Shown here: positions 26,790 through 35,059 of the stretch, in pieces
Layout of the letters: every line of letters starts with the position of its first letter
Numbering within the stretch: position 1 is the stretch's first letter
From: JAWKVD01 sp041398225
GTDB taxonomy: Bacteria; Pseudomonadota; Alphaproteobacteria; Caulobacterales; Hyphomonadaceae
NCBI GenBank assembly: GCA_041398225.1
Contig: JAWKVD010000009.1
Location: 93,063-157,062, forward strand
DNA: 64,000 nt
Reading direction: 5' to 3'
The notes under the pieces: generated by a model
The model's database searches: none
The model's input: only the letters and a program-made list of their open reading frames with translations
What the model was told of the DNA's origin: nothing
Made by a program: the position numbers and the translations under genes

Positions 26790-26823
26790 ACGGCCCGTCG
26801 CGGACATGCGCCGGGCCGTTCTT
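26790..26823 (+). terminator. rho-independent terminator after the sigma-54 activator
   Basis: ACGGCCCG (26790-26797) pairs with CGGGCCGT (26812-26819), preceded by an A-rich stretch (AAGACAAGAAG) and followed by TCTTT. It lies 40 nt after the stop. Convergent use by the decayed gene on the minus strand is possible. Confidence 0.75.
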
Positions 26824-26839
26824 TGCCAACGCGACCGTT

Positions 26840-27245
26840 GAGTGGCTGCGAAACGCGAACATGTGCGCCACGAAGTCGGTTCCGAGTCGACGCTCGAAGG
26901 ATCGCGTAGGCGGTCATGATGTGGTCGGCAGCGCCATCGCGCACATAGCCTTCGCCGTCGACGTCGAAAGCGAGTCCCATCGGAAGCTCATGGAGCGGCG
27001 TCCGTCCAGCCCGTCCGGGGTCCGTCGGCGCTTGCGATGCCGAGCACATTGGCTTTCGCCGCCGTTCCGTCTCTTCGTCGAGCGCGGGGGAAACCCGGGG
27101 GCCGCTTCATGGGCCTGAAGGCAGGCGAAGCGCACCTGGTCGACAGCGGAAACATGTCAGCGTTTCGGCGCGATCTGCGGTTTTCAAGTCGCCAGCGCCT
27201 GCAGCATCTGGCGGTAGGTCGGAACCAACAGTTCAGTGACGTCAT
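26840..27245 (-). pseudogene. frameshifted relic of a DUF1993 protein
   Basis: Pieces of one protein appear in order on the minus strand in different frames. These are VPTYRQMLQALAT followed at once by a stop where WLEK is expected, ADMFPLS, then QVRFACLQAHEA, then LPMGLAFDVDGEGYVRDGA, then DHIMTAYAILRA, and finally DFVAHMF. The order and wording fit DUF1993, a family of about 165-residue helical proteins of unknown function. At least three frame changes and a missing middle make it a pseudogene. Recognised by eye from family memory; a profile search would settle it. Confidence 0.55.
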
Positions 27246-27289
27246 CGAAAGCCGGGGTCGCGGTGTCTCCGCGCATTGCTCCGCCTCAA

Positions 27290-27350
27290 TCGCCGAAGGG
27301 CGGGGAGGTTTGGAAGAGCGCCCTCACCCTCTGTCGCCGTCCCCGCGTCG
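27290..27350. repeat. fragment of a GC-rich intergenic repeat
   Basis: The segment with CGCCGAAGGGCGGGGAGG followed by GCGCCCTCACCCTC has the wording of the palindromic CCTC/GAGG-rich intergenic repeats common in alphaproteobacteria. It lies between the two gene relics. Only a degraded copy is visible. Confidence 0.35.
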
Positions 27351-27472
27351 ATTGTCTCGCCATCGTCAACGCCTGGGTCTCCGATCGCACGGCGCTGCGA
27401 TGGGGGAGAATGACCTTCAGGCGGCGTGGGGGTCCGCCTGCCAGACCCGGCCCATAACGACGTGACACAGGC

Positions 27473-27930
27473 GTGCAACGGCTGACCCAGCAACGACTGA
27501 CCCGAGAAACGGCGGAACTCGAAGCGCTGATGGATCGCTGGATGCAGGTCTGCACGAAGGGCGATACAACTCGTTCCGACATGCGTCAACGAGCGCTACA
27601 TCCGGCCACGATCAGGAAAGGTGACCGCGTCGTCACGCGCGAGGCCTACACGGCCGAGATCAGGCAGACGCACGCGGAAGCGCCGGACATCCATTTCGAA
27701 ATGCACGACCAGACGTTCGCCGGCGATCGCATCTGGACACGCTTCACGATGACCTGGACCGACCGGGAAACCGGGAAGCTGGCTTCCCGCACCGGGCTTC
27801 AGGAGTATCGCGTCGAGAACGGCAAGCTCGCGGAAACCTGTGCTGCTGTCGCCCGACCGAGGCGCGCTGGCCGGATATGCCCGCCCGGTGCCAGCGGAGG
27901 CCGCCCGGCAGGCCATCAGGTCGCGAACAG
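27473..27930 (+). pseudogene. frameshifted relic of an NTF2/SnoaL-like protein
   Basis: From a GTG at 27473 the frame reads an NTF2-like domain: ELEALMDRWMQVCTKGD, then GDRVVTREAYTAEI, then DRIWTRFTMTWTDRETGK and YRVENGKLAET. Directly after AET (about 27838) the expected Trp and following strand continue in another frame as VLLSPDRGALAGYARP. The original frame runs into an Arg/Pro-rich readthrough. One indel at about 27838 therefore breaks the gene. The downstream end is cut by a palindromic repeat starting at 27965. A second NTF2-like gene (23504-23905) lies 4 kb upstream, but the two are not close copies. Confidence 0.55.
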
Positions 27931-27964
27931 GATGGAACGCGCGGCTTCAGCACCGCGGTCACCC

Positions 27965-28102
27965 ACACTGTCATCCTGGCCAAGCAGCGGCGCGAGCCGG
28001 GACCGAGAGCAGGCGGAACGATTTCAGCGACGAACGCCCGACGGCCTCTCAGGTCCTGGTCTCGGCCGGACTTCGTCCGCGCTTCGCCCGGGATGCCGGT
28101 GT
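27965..28102. repeat. 138-bp intergenic repeat with imperfect terminal inverted repeats
   Basis: It begins ACACTGTCATCCTGGCC and ends with the near reverse complement (CCCGGGATGCCGGTGT at 28087-28102). The inner part has GAGCCGGGACC and GGTCCTGGTCTCGGC as further complementary arms. This is the form of the widespread small palindromic intergenic repeats that carry GTCATCC-type ends. It carries no coding capacity and disrupts the tail of the NTF2-like relic. Confidence 0.55.
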
Positions 28103-28135
28103 GCGGCTTCGCAACGGTGCAGCAACAACGGCCTT

Positions 28136-28200
28136 CCTCCACCGCCTCTGGCGGGGGAGGATCGCAAGCCCGAAGGGCGAAGCGAGACGGAGGGGGGGCG
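28136..28200. repeat. palindromic GGGGGAGG-type intergenic repeat
   Basis: CCTCCACCGCC-TCT-GGCGGGGGAGG forms a stem of 11 bp with one mismatch (28136-28160). GCCC-GAA-GGGC follows as a second small hairpin (28168-28178), then a CGAAGCGAGACGGAGG tail. Elements with this layout occur between genes in many Caulobacterales and sphingomonads. Function unknown, probably a dispersed REP-like sequence. Confidence 0.5.
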
Positions 28201-28354
28201 ACAAACTAATCCGACCCGACTCGGATTCTTGCCCGCATATTTCACCTCGCGTCTTGCGCGGGGAGGGTTCGGGAGAGCTCCGAGACCTTTCGAAGTCAGG
28301 CGCGGCCGGCGTGTGGATGTCGCCGCAGTGGCCGCCCTTCGTCCCGACGCATGG

Positions 28355-28412
28355 AGCGCTCGATGAGTCCAGAGCATCCGAGGCCGCATGCTGAGCCAGT
28401 CGAAGCACGAGG
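28355..28412. repeat. degraded GAGC-GTCGAAG type repeat
   Basis: The sequence with GATGAGTCCAGAGCATCC and GCTGAGCCAGTCGAAGCACG resembles the CTCAGGATG / GCTTGTCGAAG dispersed repeat found in many alphaproteobacterial intergenic regions. Only one copy is in view, so it rests on recognition of wording. Confidence 0.3.
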
Positions 28413-28919
28413 CGGACCAGCAAAATCCGCAAACAGGCTCCGGGGTGTCGAAACCGAGTTCCGTGTCTCGCGGAGAGATCTGCACGCGGGTCCGGGATGC
28501 GGAAATGGGTCCAAATGCTGGACGGGCCGCTGTCTGACTTATCGAGACGGAACGGTGTTCCCCAGCCAACCCGCCAGCCGCACCGGATCTCAAACCGGCC
28601 GCGGGCGCGTGACGATCGCGTCTTACGCCAGCTCACCTCCGCAGGAGCGGCTGGCAATCGGCGCGGCCCCACGCGCCCCGGCCTTCCCCATTCGCTTCTG
28701 CGGACTTGAACGCAGCAGCCAACAAGAGGAGGAGACGCGCACGGCATCCCGGAGACGGCGCAGCGGCTCGTCCGGCAAAAGACGTTTGCGCCTGCGGGCT
28801 TGGACACGCAAACCCAAAACGAAGTCGCGAACCGCAGGAACACGCCGCACGCCTCTCGCGCGATGCGGGAGCACGTCGCCCTTCGCACAGGCCCGATCGC
28901 GGCGCACGCGATCGTCTTC

Positions 28920-28946
28920 GCCCGGCGACGGCTTGCCATGCCGGGC
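28920..28946. promoter_or_regulatory. hairpin upstream of the TerB-like gene
   Basis: GCCCGGC and GCCGGGC (28920-28926 and 28940-28946) form a perfect 7-bp stem, with an inner GGC-TT-GCC hairpin. It lies 40 nt before the ATG at 28986, so it may be a leader structure or the terminator of a lost upstream gene. Confidence 0.3.
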
Positions 28947-28985
28947 CCCGAGTGCTGCACTCGGCGCCTGAATGAGGGGCCCATC

Positions 28986-29711
28986 ATGACAGCAAGCGCA
29001 CAATCCGTTCCGTGCCCGCGATGCAATCGCAGGCCGCTCACCACCGTCGCCACCGCGCCCTATGCGCGCGGCTTCCTGCTCGCCTACCAGACAGGCAACA
29101 AGAAGATCGCCGGCTGCACCTCCTGCGTCGGGCAGGGTCTGCGCGCCGAGGCCGGAAAGTCGCTGCTGTTCGGCTGGTTCTCGATCACCGCCCTGGTGCT
29201 GAACCTGTTCTTCATTCCGTGGAACTTCTTCCGCTCCTTCTTCGTCAGTCCGGATGCGCGGGCGGTCACCAAACTCTTCGACCAGATCGGCGTGCCCGAA
29301 CCGGGCAAGGAGTATCGGCTCACCGAGGCGTTCTACGCCGCCGGCGCCGCGCTCATCCGCGCCGATGGAAAAGTCGACGCCGGCGAGATCGAGGCGGCGG
29401 TCACGCTCGGCCAGCGCATGCTGCCCGAATTCGTCGAGTCAGACTTTCTCGCCGTGCTCAAGGGCGAGGTCGCGCAATCGCCGATCGAAACCATCGGCAA
29501 TGTGCTGCGCATCTATCTGAACCCCGAAGGCCAGCGCATGGTGCTGGTCTATCTGCTGGCCATCGCCAACGCCGACGGCGAGATGCACAAGTCGGAGGAC
29601 AAGTATCTCGAACGCCTGTCCCGCTGCATGGGCTGGGAGAAGAAGCAGTATCGCGAGCTGCGCGACGGCGCGCTTGCGCCGGCTCCGGCCGCGCAGGCCG
29701 CGGCGGGCTGA
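28986..29711 (+). CDS. TerB-like domain protein with a zinc-ribbon start
   Basis: 241 residues. The N-terminus has two Cys pairs (CPRC at 10-13 and CTSC about 34 residues later) that could bind zinc. One hydrophobic segment follows (about 60-80), then a helical domain (about 95-225) with IRADGKVDAGEIEAA and IANADGEMHKSEDKYLERL. These two acidic ADGxxxxxE motifs are typical of TerB/DjlA-like domains. Such domains bind metal and sit at the inner membrane in stress or surveillance systems. GAGGGG lies upstream of the ATG. Convergent with flgH. No Ter partners are nearby. Confidence 0.7.
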   Translation: MTASAQSVPCPRCNRRPLTTVATAPYARGFLLAYQTGNKKIAGCTSCVGQGLRAEAGKSLLFGWFSITALVLNLFFIPWNFFRSFFVSPDARAVTKLFDQIGVPEPGKEYRLTEAFYAAGAALIRADGKVDAGEIEAAVTLGQRMLPEFVESDFLAVLKGEVAQSPIETIGNVLRIYLNPEGQRMVLVYLLAIANADGEMHKSEDKYLERLSRCMGWEKKQYRELRDGALAPAPAAQAAAG

Positions 29712-29769
29712 ACAGAGGCTGGCGCGCGCGGTTTTCGGGCGCCCGGAAGGGCTTCCTGGAGCGGCCCGC

Positions 29770-30522
29770 CTAGAAGGGAGCGACCTTCTCGTAAAGGCGC
29801 GCGCCATAGCGGTCGCGCTGCACCGCCGAAAGATCGCCGCGCCCGCCATAGGAGATGCGCGCCTCGGCGATCTTGGTGTGCTCGATCGTGTTGTCGGCGG
29901 CGATGTCCTCCGGACGGATCACGCCGGAGATCAGAAGCTCGCGCAGCTCGTGGTTGACCAGAACTTCCTGGCTGCCCGCCAGCACAAGGTTGCCGTTGGG
30001 CAGGCGGTCCACGATCACCGCCGCGACGGTGAGGTTGATCTTCTCCGCGCGGTTCACCGCGCCGGACCCCGCCGAGGCCGAGTCCGACGAATAGCCGATC
30101 GCCGGGTCGAGCGAGGGCGTGCCGGGCAGGGCTTTCTGGATCGGGCCTTCAAGGCCGAGCAGGGCCTGGATGCCCGACTCTTCGCTGGTCGTGCGGCTGC
30201 GCTGGGTGGAGTTGTTCACCTGCGCGCTGTCCGCGATCTCGATGTTGACGGTCAGGATGTCGCCGACTTCCTTGGCGCGCTGGTCGCCGAAGAAGGTGCG
30301 GGCGCCGGTGCGCCACAGCGAGTTGGGCGCGCCGGGATCGCCGCTGAGCTGCGGCAGCGGCATCGTCACGCGGCGCGGGCCGGTCACGTCGGCCGGGTTG
30401 GAGATCGGCGACAGGGTGGGCCCGTTCAGCGCTTCGTTCATGCCCGCGCATCCCGAAAGCGCCGCGCCCGCGAGCGCAAGGCCGATCGCGGCGCCGGTTT
30501 TGGAAAGATCCCGCTTGCTCAT
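29770..30522 (-). CDS. flgH: flagellar L-ring protein FlgH
   Basis: 250-residue outer-membrane lipoprotein (lipobox ALSGC, Cys 25) that forms the L-ring bushing around the flagellar rod. The family signatures GARTFFGDQRAKEVGDILTVNIEI and the C-terminal VNHELRELLISGVIRPEDIAADNTI, followed by IAEARISYGGRGDLS, are present. Last gene of the minus-strand operon flgF-flgG-flgA-flgH; it follows flgA by 12 nt. Confidence 0.96.
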   Translation of the reverse strand: MSKRDLSKTGAAIGLALAGAALSGCAGMNEALNGPTLSPISNPADVTGPRRVTMPLPQLSGDPGAPNSLWRTGARTFFGDQRAKEVGDILTVNIEIADSAQVNNSTQRSRTTSEESGIQALLGLEGPIQKALPGTPSLDPAIGYSSDSASAGSGAVNRAEKINLTVAAVIVDRLPNGNLVLAGSQEVLVNHELRELLISGVIRPEDIAADNTIEHTKIAEARISYGGRGDLSAVQRDRYGARLYEKVAPF

Positions 30523-30534
30523 ATCGTCTCTCCG

Positions 30535-31339
30535 CTAACGGTCTCGTGCATGAACGCGGGCTTCGCCCGCGCCGGTGGCCACAGCGTCCACGCTGCGTTT
30601 GGTGTAGGTGTTGAGAACGCGCACGCCTTCGCCTTCGGCCGCATCGTTCTGCGCCACGCCGTCGACGGAGATGCGCAGTCCGCGCGGCGTAAACCAGCCG
30701 AACCGGTTCGCCCTTGCGCACCGCGTCCGGCGTCTCCAGATCGCTCGCCTGCAGCGGTTGGCCGAGCCGGATCGACCGGCACCGCCATGCCGACCGCGCG
30801 CTCGGCGTCGGTGACGGGGCGCGCGCGGCTGTTTCTTGGGATCGGCCCATTCCAGATCGTCCGCGCTCAGCGTGCGCCCGCGCTCGATGTCGCGGGCCAG
30901 AACCAGGATCCAGTCGGGGTGGGGTTGTTCCGCCAGTCCCGTCTCGATTGTCGGCGCCTGCCGCGCGGCGGGCGCCTGCGGAGCCGAAGCGGCGACGGCG
31001 GGCGGCGCTCGGCGCGACAAGGTCGGCGCCGGCGGGGTTGGCGGTGCGCGTCACCCACACCGGCTCGTTCGCGGGCAGGGCCAGCACCACGCCGGTCTTG
31101 CGCGCGACCGAAACGATGAATTCCGGGTCCAGCGCCAGCGTCTGTCCGGGCGGAGGCGAGGGCGCGACAAGGATATTGGCCGCATCGCCCGCGACCGGCG
31201 CGATGTCGCCCAGCGACACCCAGTCTCCGGCGACCGTCACCCGGTGCTCCTGCGCGCTCGCCGGCGCAACGAGCGCCGCGCCCAGCGCCGCGAGGGCGAT
31301 GACAGGACGGACGGCGAAGGAGATCCGGGCAGGGATCAT
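30535..31339 (-). pseudogene. flgA: flgA (P-ring chaperone), four apparent frameshifts
   Basis: FlgA is the periplasmic chaperone for P-ring assembly. An ATG at 31339 opens with a signal peptide (to about residue 29) and VTVAGDWVSLGDIAPVAGDAA in frame 1. The protein then continues in other frames: TGLAEQPHPDWILVLARDI in frame 2, AERAVGMAVPVDPA in frame 3, LGQPLQASDLETPDAVRKG back in frame 1, and GLRISVDGVAQNDAAEG to the end in frame 2. Switch points lie near 31020, 30826, 30775 and 30690. If all are repaired the product is about 268 residues, normal length, with conserved wording. Intact neighbours and clustered single-base shifts in G/C runs suggest local sequence error as readily as real decay. 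Confidence 0.8.
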
Positions 31340-31357
31340 GGTTCAGCTCAAATCCCG

Positions 31358-32143
31358 TTAGCGAAGATTGCTGGTCGTGCGCAGCATCTCGTCGGTGGTG
31401 GTGATGACCTTGGAGTTCATTTCATAGGCCCGCTGCGCGGTGATCAGCGAGGAGATCTCGGTCACGGCGTTGACGTTCGAGGTTTCGAGATAGCCCTGCT
31501 GGATCGTGCCGTAGCCCACTTCGCCGGCCTGCGCGCGTTGCGCGGTTCCCGACGCCGGGGTCTCCAGGAACAGGTTGTCGCCGATGGCTTCAAGACCCGC
31601 CGGGTTCACGAAGCGCGACAGCTCGAACGCGCCGACATCCTGCGGAGCGGTGCCGTCCGCGAAGACCGCCTGCACCACGCCTTCGCGGTTGATCGACACG
31701 CCGATCGCGGTGGTGGGAACCGTGATCCCGGGCGACACCACGAAGCCGTCCTTGGTGACGATCTGTCCGTCGGCGTTCAGCGAGAAGTTTCCGGCGCGGG
31801 TGTAGCTGTCGCGCCCGTCGGGAAGCTGGACGATGAAATAGCCTTCGCCCTCGACCGCCACGTCGTAATTGTTCTGCGTCTGCGTCAGGCCGCCTTGTTC
31901 CATGACCCGGTAGACCGAACCGGCCTTCACGCCGACGCCGACCTGAACGCCGGTGGGTACGATGTTGCCGGCGTCGGAGGAGGTCACGCCGACGCGCTCG
32001 ACATTCTGGTACAGGAGGTCCTGGAATTCGGCGCGCTGGCGCTTGAACCCCGTCGTGTTCATGTTCGCGATGTTGTTCGCGATGACCTCGACATTGAGCT
32101 GCTGGGCTTCCATGCCGGTGGCGGCGGTGTTCAGTGCGCGCAT
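31358..32143 (-). CDS. flgG: flagellar distal rod protein FlgG
   Basis: 261 residues forming the distal rod. N-terminal MRALNTAATGMEAQQLNVEVIANNIANMNTTGFKR-type signature (split here at MRALNTAATGMEAQ and NNIANMNTTGFKR) and C-terminal LETSNVNAVTEISSLITAQR with AYEMNSKVI are the conserved axial-protein ends. No signal peptide, as expected for a substrate of the flagellar type III exporter. Follows flgF by 19 nt; flgA follows by 18 nt. Confidence 0.97.
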   Translation of the reverse strand: MRALNTAATGMEAQQLNVEVIANNIANMNTTGFKRQRAEFQDLLYQNVERVGVTSSDAGNIVPTGVQVGVGVKAGSVYRVMEQGGLTQTQNNYDVAVEGEGYFIVQLPDGRDSYTRAGNFSLNADGQIVTKDGFVVSPGITVPTTAIGVSINREGVVQAVFADGTAPQDVGAFELSRFVNPAGLEAIGDNLFLETPASGTAQRAQAGEVGYGTIQQGYLETSNVNAVTEISSLITAQRAYEMNSKVITTTDEMLRTTSNLR

Positions 32144-32162
32144 GAGAAAGGGTCCTTACGGG

Positions 32163-32894
32163 CTAGCTGAAACGGGAGAGTTTATCGATCGACGTGCCGC
32201 GCAGCTCATCGGCGTTGGAGATCGCCTGACTGACGGACTGATACATGCGGCTGATCTCGATCATCTGCGTCAGCTCGAGCACCGGGTTGACGTTCGAGCC
32301 TTCGAGGAAGCCGGACGAGACGCGCATCTGCGTCGGCGCGCGCGGCGCTTCGTCGGTGGCGCGCCACAGGTTCGAGCCGAGTTTTTCCAGCGCGGCGGGC
32401 GTGTCGAAGGCGACGACCTTCAATCGCCCCGCCTCGGCGCCGTCCTGCATGATCGCGCCATTGTCGTTGACGGTGACCGGCCCGCCTTCGGGGTTCAGGC
32501 GGATCGCGCCGCCTTCGCCAAGCACCGGATCGCCATTGCGGGTGACCAGCGAACCGTCTTGGGCCATCGAGAACGACCCGTCGCGGGTATAGGCCTCGCC
32601 GCCGGCCGCGCCGATGGCGAAGAAGCCCTCGCCCTCGATCGCGACGTCGAGCGCGTTGCCGGTGCGCATGAGAGGTCCGTTGGAGAAGTCGCGCTGCAGC
32701 GACCAGGCGTCGACGAAGGCGATGTCCTTGGGAAGATCGCTCGCCGCGGCCGGGCGTTCGCTAAGTTCGCGCATGACCAAGCGTTCGGTCTTGAAACCGG
32801 TCGTGGTCATGTTCGCAAGATTGTTCGCGGTCATATCCATCCGCTGTCGCAGCACCTGCTGCGCGGACAGTCCGACCATGAAGGAATTGTCCAT
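32163..32894 (-). CDS. flgF: flagellar proximal rod protein FlgF
   Basis: 243 residues of the rod/hook family. The N-terminus has GLSAQQVLRQRMDMTANNLANMTTTGFK (read in two parts), the middle the ALDVAIEGEGFFAI signature, and the C-terminus GFLEGSNVNPVLELTQMIEISR. First gene of the flgF-flgG-flgA-flgH operon, divergent from fliL across 322 bp. The order is the same as in Caulobacter crescentus. Confidence 0.95.
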   Translation of the reverse strand: MDNSFMVGLSAQQVLRQRMDMTANNLANMTTTGFKTERLVMRELSERPAAASDLPKDIAFVDAWSLQRDFSNGPLMRTGNALDVAIEGEGFFAIGAAGGEAYTRDGSFSMAQDGSLVTRNGDPVLGEGGAIRLNPEGGPVTVNDNGAIMQDGAEAGRLKVVAFDTPAALEKLGSNLWRATDEAPRAPTQMRVSSGFLEGSNVNPVLELTQMIEISRMYQSVSQAISNADELRGTSIDKLSRFS

Positions 32895-33216
32895 GGCGCC
32901 GGGCTCGCCGCCTGCCGCGCCATATTGCGCTTCAGGGGCCTGGCAGTTTGCGTCCTGCGGCTTCTGCCAGGGACGACACCTCTAGCGTTCACAATGGACG
33001 GGCACGGTTAATGGGATGTTTCCATTTCCGGCCGGCCGCAGACGCGCCGATCCCCGTGAACGCCGGGCGGATCGGCAAATATTGCCGGGCGGGGTGCGCC
33101 TCCATCCACCCTTCCTTAACCAAACACGGCCGAATTTGCCGGGCGCCTCCGTTTCGGGGCGCGCATGACGGGACTAATCTGCGCTGTTTCGGCGCCGGGT
33201 TGAGGACTCTGGACGC
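32895..33216. promoter_or_regulatory. divergent flgF/fliL promoter region
   Basis: 322 bp without a gene. It contains an 8-bp inverted repeat CCTGGCAG (32939-32946) / CTGCCAGG (32964-32971) with a 17-bp spacer, on the flgF side, and a TTAACC half-site of CtrA type near 33114. I looked for a sigma-54 signature (GG-N10-GC in TGGCAC/TTGC context) on both strands and found no good one. Promoters here are therefore unassigned. Confidence 0.45.
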
Positions 33217-33912
33217 ATGGCCGGCAAGAAGGACAAAAAAGGCGAAGCCGAGGCGCCGGAGGCCGAAGCGGTCGCCGAGGGCGAGGACGGCGCGCCCCCC
33301 AAGAAGAAGCTTGCGGGCAAGACACTGGTTTTGTTCGTCATTCTGCCCGCCCTGCTGGTGCTCGGCGGCGGCGGAACGGCGGCGATGATGCTGCTTGGCG
33401 GCAAGAAGGAAGCGGCCGCCACGGAGACCCCCCATGGCGCCGAGGCGGTGCCTGAGGAGGGCCATGAGGCGGGCGCCAAGAAAGACGAGCACGCCAAGGC
33501 GGAAGGCGGTCATGGCGGCGGCGAGGACGCCCATGGCGGCGTCGCGATCGCCGACAGCTCGCTCGACGTGGGCTCCCTGATCCCCGGCCAGGACGGCAAC
33601 CCGTCCTATTACGACATGCCCGAGATGATCGTGAACCTGTCCGGTCGGCAGGAAGGCAATGGCCGCCCGTTGGTGCTGAAGCTGGATCTTGTGCTGGAGG
33701 CGGCCGAACCCGGCGCGTTCGACAGCGTGCCGGTGCTGATGCCGCGCCTGCAGGACCAGGTGCAGACATTCCTGCGTGAGCTGCGCGTGGAGGATCTCGA
33801 CGGGTCGGCCGGCACCTACCGGTTGCGGCTCGAACTGCTCAAGCGTTTCAACCTCGTTCTGTCGCCGAACAAGATCGATGCGGTGCTGATCGAGGGAATT
33901 CTCATCCAGTAG
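33217..33912 (+). CDS. fliL: flagellar basal-body protein FliL
   Basis: 231 residues, single-pass. A Lys/Glu-rich cytoplasmic N-terminus leads into a membrane helix (about 32-56), then an unusually long His/Glu/Gly/Ala-rich linker (about 60-118) and the periplasmic FliL domain (YYDMPEMIVNLSGR to KIDAVLIEGILIQ). FliL surrounds the stator and supports torque. The stop is 10 nt before fliM. Confidence 0.93.
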   Translation: MAGKKDKKGEAEAPEAEAVAEGEDGAPPKKKLAGKTLVLFVILPALLVLGGGGTAAMMLLGGKKEAAATETPHGAEAVPEEGHEAGAKKDEHAKAEGGHGGGEDAHGGVAIADSSLDVGSLIPGQDGNPSYYDMPEMIVNLSGRQEGNGRPLVLKLDLVLEAAEPGAFDSVPVLMPRLQDQVQTFLRELRVEDLDGSAGTYRLRLELLKRFNLVLSPNKIDAVLIEGILIQ

Positions 33913-33922
33913 GACCTGGCCC

Positions 33923-35059
33923 GTGGCGGAAGAACAGTCAGACGAGGAAATGGCCGCGGCCTGGGAAGCCAGCGTCGCGTCGGGCGAAGGCGACGATATG
34001 GCCGCCGCCTGGGAGGCCGAACTCGCTAACGACGACGAGGGCGGCGGCGGCGTCCTGGGCGGCCCCAATGTCGGCGCCGAACGCATCCTGAACCAGGACG
34101 AGATCGACAGCCTGCTCGGCTTCTCGATGGAGGAGGAGGCCGCCGGCAAGCGATCCGGCATCCGGGCGCTGATCAACTCGGCGCTCGTCTCCTACGAACG
34201 TCTGCCGATGCTCGAGGTCGTCTTCGATCGCCTCGTGCGTCTGATGACCACCAGCCTTCGCAACTTCACCTCGGACAACGTCGAGGTGTCGCTGGACGCG
34301 ATTCAGTCGATGCGCTTCGGCGACTATCTCAACTCGATCCCGCTGCCGGCCATTCTGGCGGTGTTCAAGGCGAAGCAGCTCGACAATTTCGGTCTTCTCA
34401 CCGTCGATTCCAATCTCATCTATTCGATCGTCGACGTTCTGCTCGGCGGTCGTCGCGGCACCATCGCGATGCGCGTCGAGGGCCGGCCCTACACCACGAT
34501 CGAGCGCGTTCTGGTGACGCGGCTGGTCGAGGTCATCCTCGGCGACGCCCGCAAGGCCTTCGATCCGCTGACCTCGGTGGATTTCGAACTCGACCGTATC
34601 GAGACCAACCCGCGCTTCGCGGCCATCGCCCAGCCGGCCAATGCGGCGATCCTCGTCAAGCTGCGCATCGACATGGAGGACAGGGGCGGGCGCTGCGAGT
34701 TGCTGCTGCCCTACGCCACGCTCGAACCGATCCGGAAAATGCTGCTGCAGAACTTCATGGGCGAGAAGTTCGGTCGCGACAATATCTGGGAAGGCCACCT
34801 CGCCACCGAACTCTGGTCGGCGCCCGCGCCGTTGCGCGTGGTGCTCGACGAATTCACCGCGCCGCTCGGAAAGATGGTCAACCTCAAAGTGGGCGACACG
34901 CTGGTGATGAACGCATCGCCCGATTCCAAGGCGCATCTGATGTGCGGGGACATTCACCTCACGCACGGACGCGTCGGGCGCATCGGTAAGCGCGTGGCGA
35001 TGCGGGTGGAGGCGCCGATCACGCAGGCGGCGAAAAGACGGGTGCTGGAGGCAAGATGA
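33923..35059 (+). CDS. fliM: flagellar motor switch protein FliM
   Basis: 378 residues, C-ring switch component that binds CheY-P and FliG. GTG start at 33923. The conserved EIDSLLGF element and the middle CheC-like domain (NSALVSYERLPMLEVVFDRLVRLM onward) are followed by the C-terminal SpoA domain (VNLKVGDTLVMNASPDSKAHL). The N-terminus is odd: the heptapeptide MAAAWEA occurs twice (residues about 10-16 and 26-32) ahead of the usual CheY-binding region. It overlaps the DUF6468 gene by 4 nt (ATGA). Confidence 0.95.
   Translation: MAEEQSDEEMAAAWEASVASGEGDDMAAAWEAELANDDEGGGGVLGGPNVGAERILNQDEIDSLLGFSMEEEAAGKRSGIRALINSALVSYERLPMLEVVFDRLVRLMTTSLRNFTSDNVEVSLDAIQSMRFGDYLNSIPLPAILAVFKAKQLDNFGLLTVDSNLIYSIVDVLLGGRRGTIAMRVEGRPYTTIERVLVTRLVEVILGDARKAFDPLTSVDFELDRIETNPRFAAIAQPANAAILVKLRIDMEDRGGRCELLLPYATLEPIRKMLLQNFMGEKFGRDNIWEGHLATELWSAPAPLRVVLDEFTAPLGKMVNLKVGDTLVMNASPDSKAHLMCGDIHLTHGRVGRIGKRVAMRVEAPITQAAKRRVLEAR

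Larger units (their letters stand above)
26824..28985. other. 2.2-kb decayed tract with no intact gene
   Basis: No open frame here has the codon bias or protein character of the neighbours. The tract holds a frameshifted DUF1993 relic on the minus strand (26840-27245), a frameshifted NTF2-like relic on the plus strand (27473-27930) and, from about 27290, fragments of palindromic intergenic repeats (listed separately). The part from about 28430 to 28900 shows no recognisable gene. It contains an imperfect 11-bp inverted repeat at 28639-28649 / 28693-28703. The next real gene starts at 28986. Confidence 0.6.

Noticed and set aside
25229..27049. A 606-codon minus-strand frame across the sigma-54 activator
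   Set aside because: Only its first 50 residues are meaningful (the DUF1993 relic). The rest is antisense to a well-defined NtrC-family gene.
27840..28394. A 184-codon plus-strand frame in the decayed tract
   Set aside because: Its first 20 residues belong to the frameshifted NTF2-like relic; the rest reads through palindromic repeats.
28049..29053. A 334-codon minus-strand frame over the repeat tract
   Set aside because: Translation is Arg/Ser/Pro-rich and tracks the repeats; it has no ribosome site and overlaps the TerB-like gene start.
32895..33216. Sigma-54 promoters for flgF or fliL
   Set aside because: TGGCAG and TGGCGCG occur but no GC dinucleotide falls 10 bp after the GG, so the -24/-12 rule fails.
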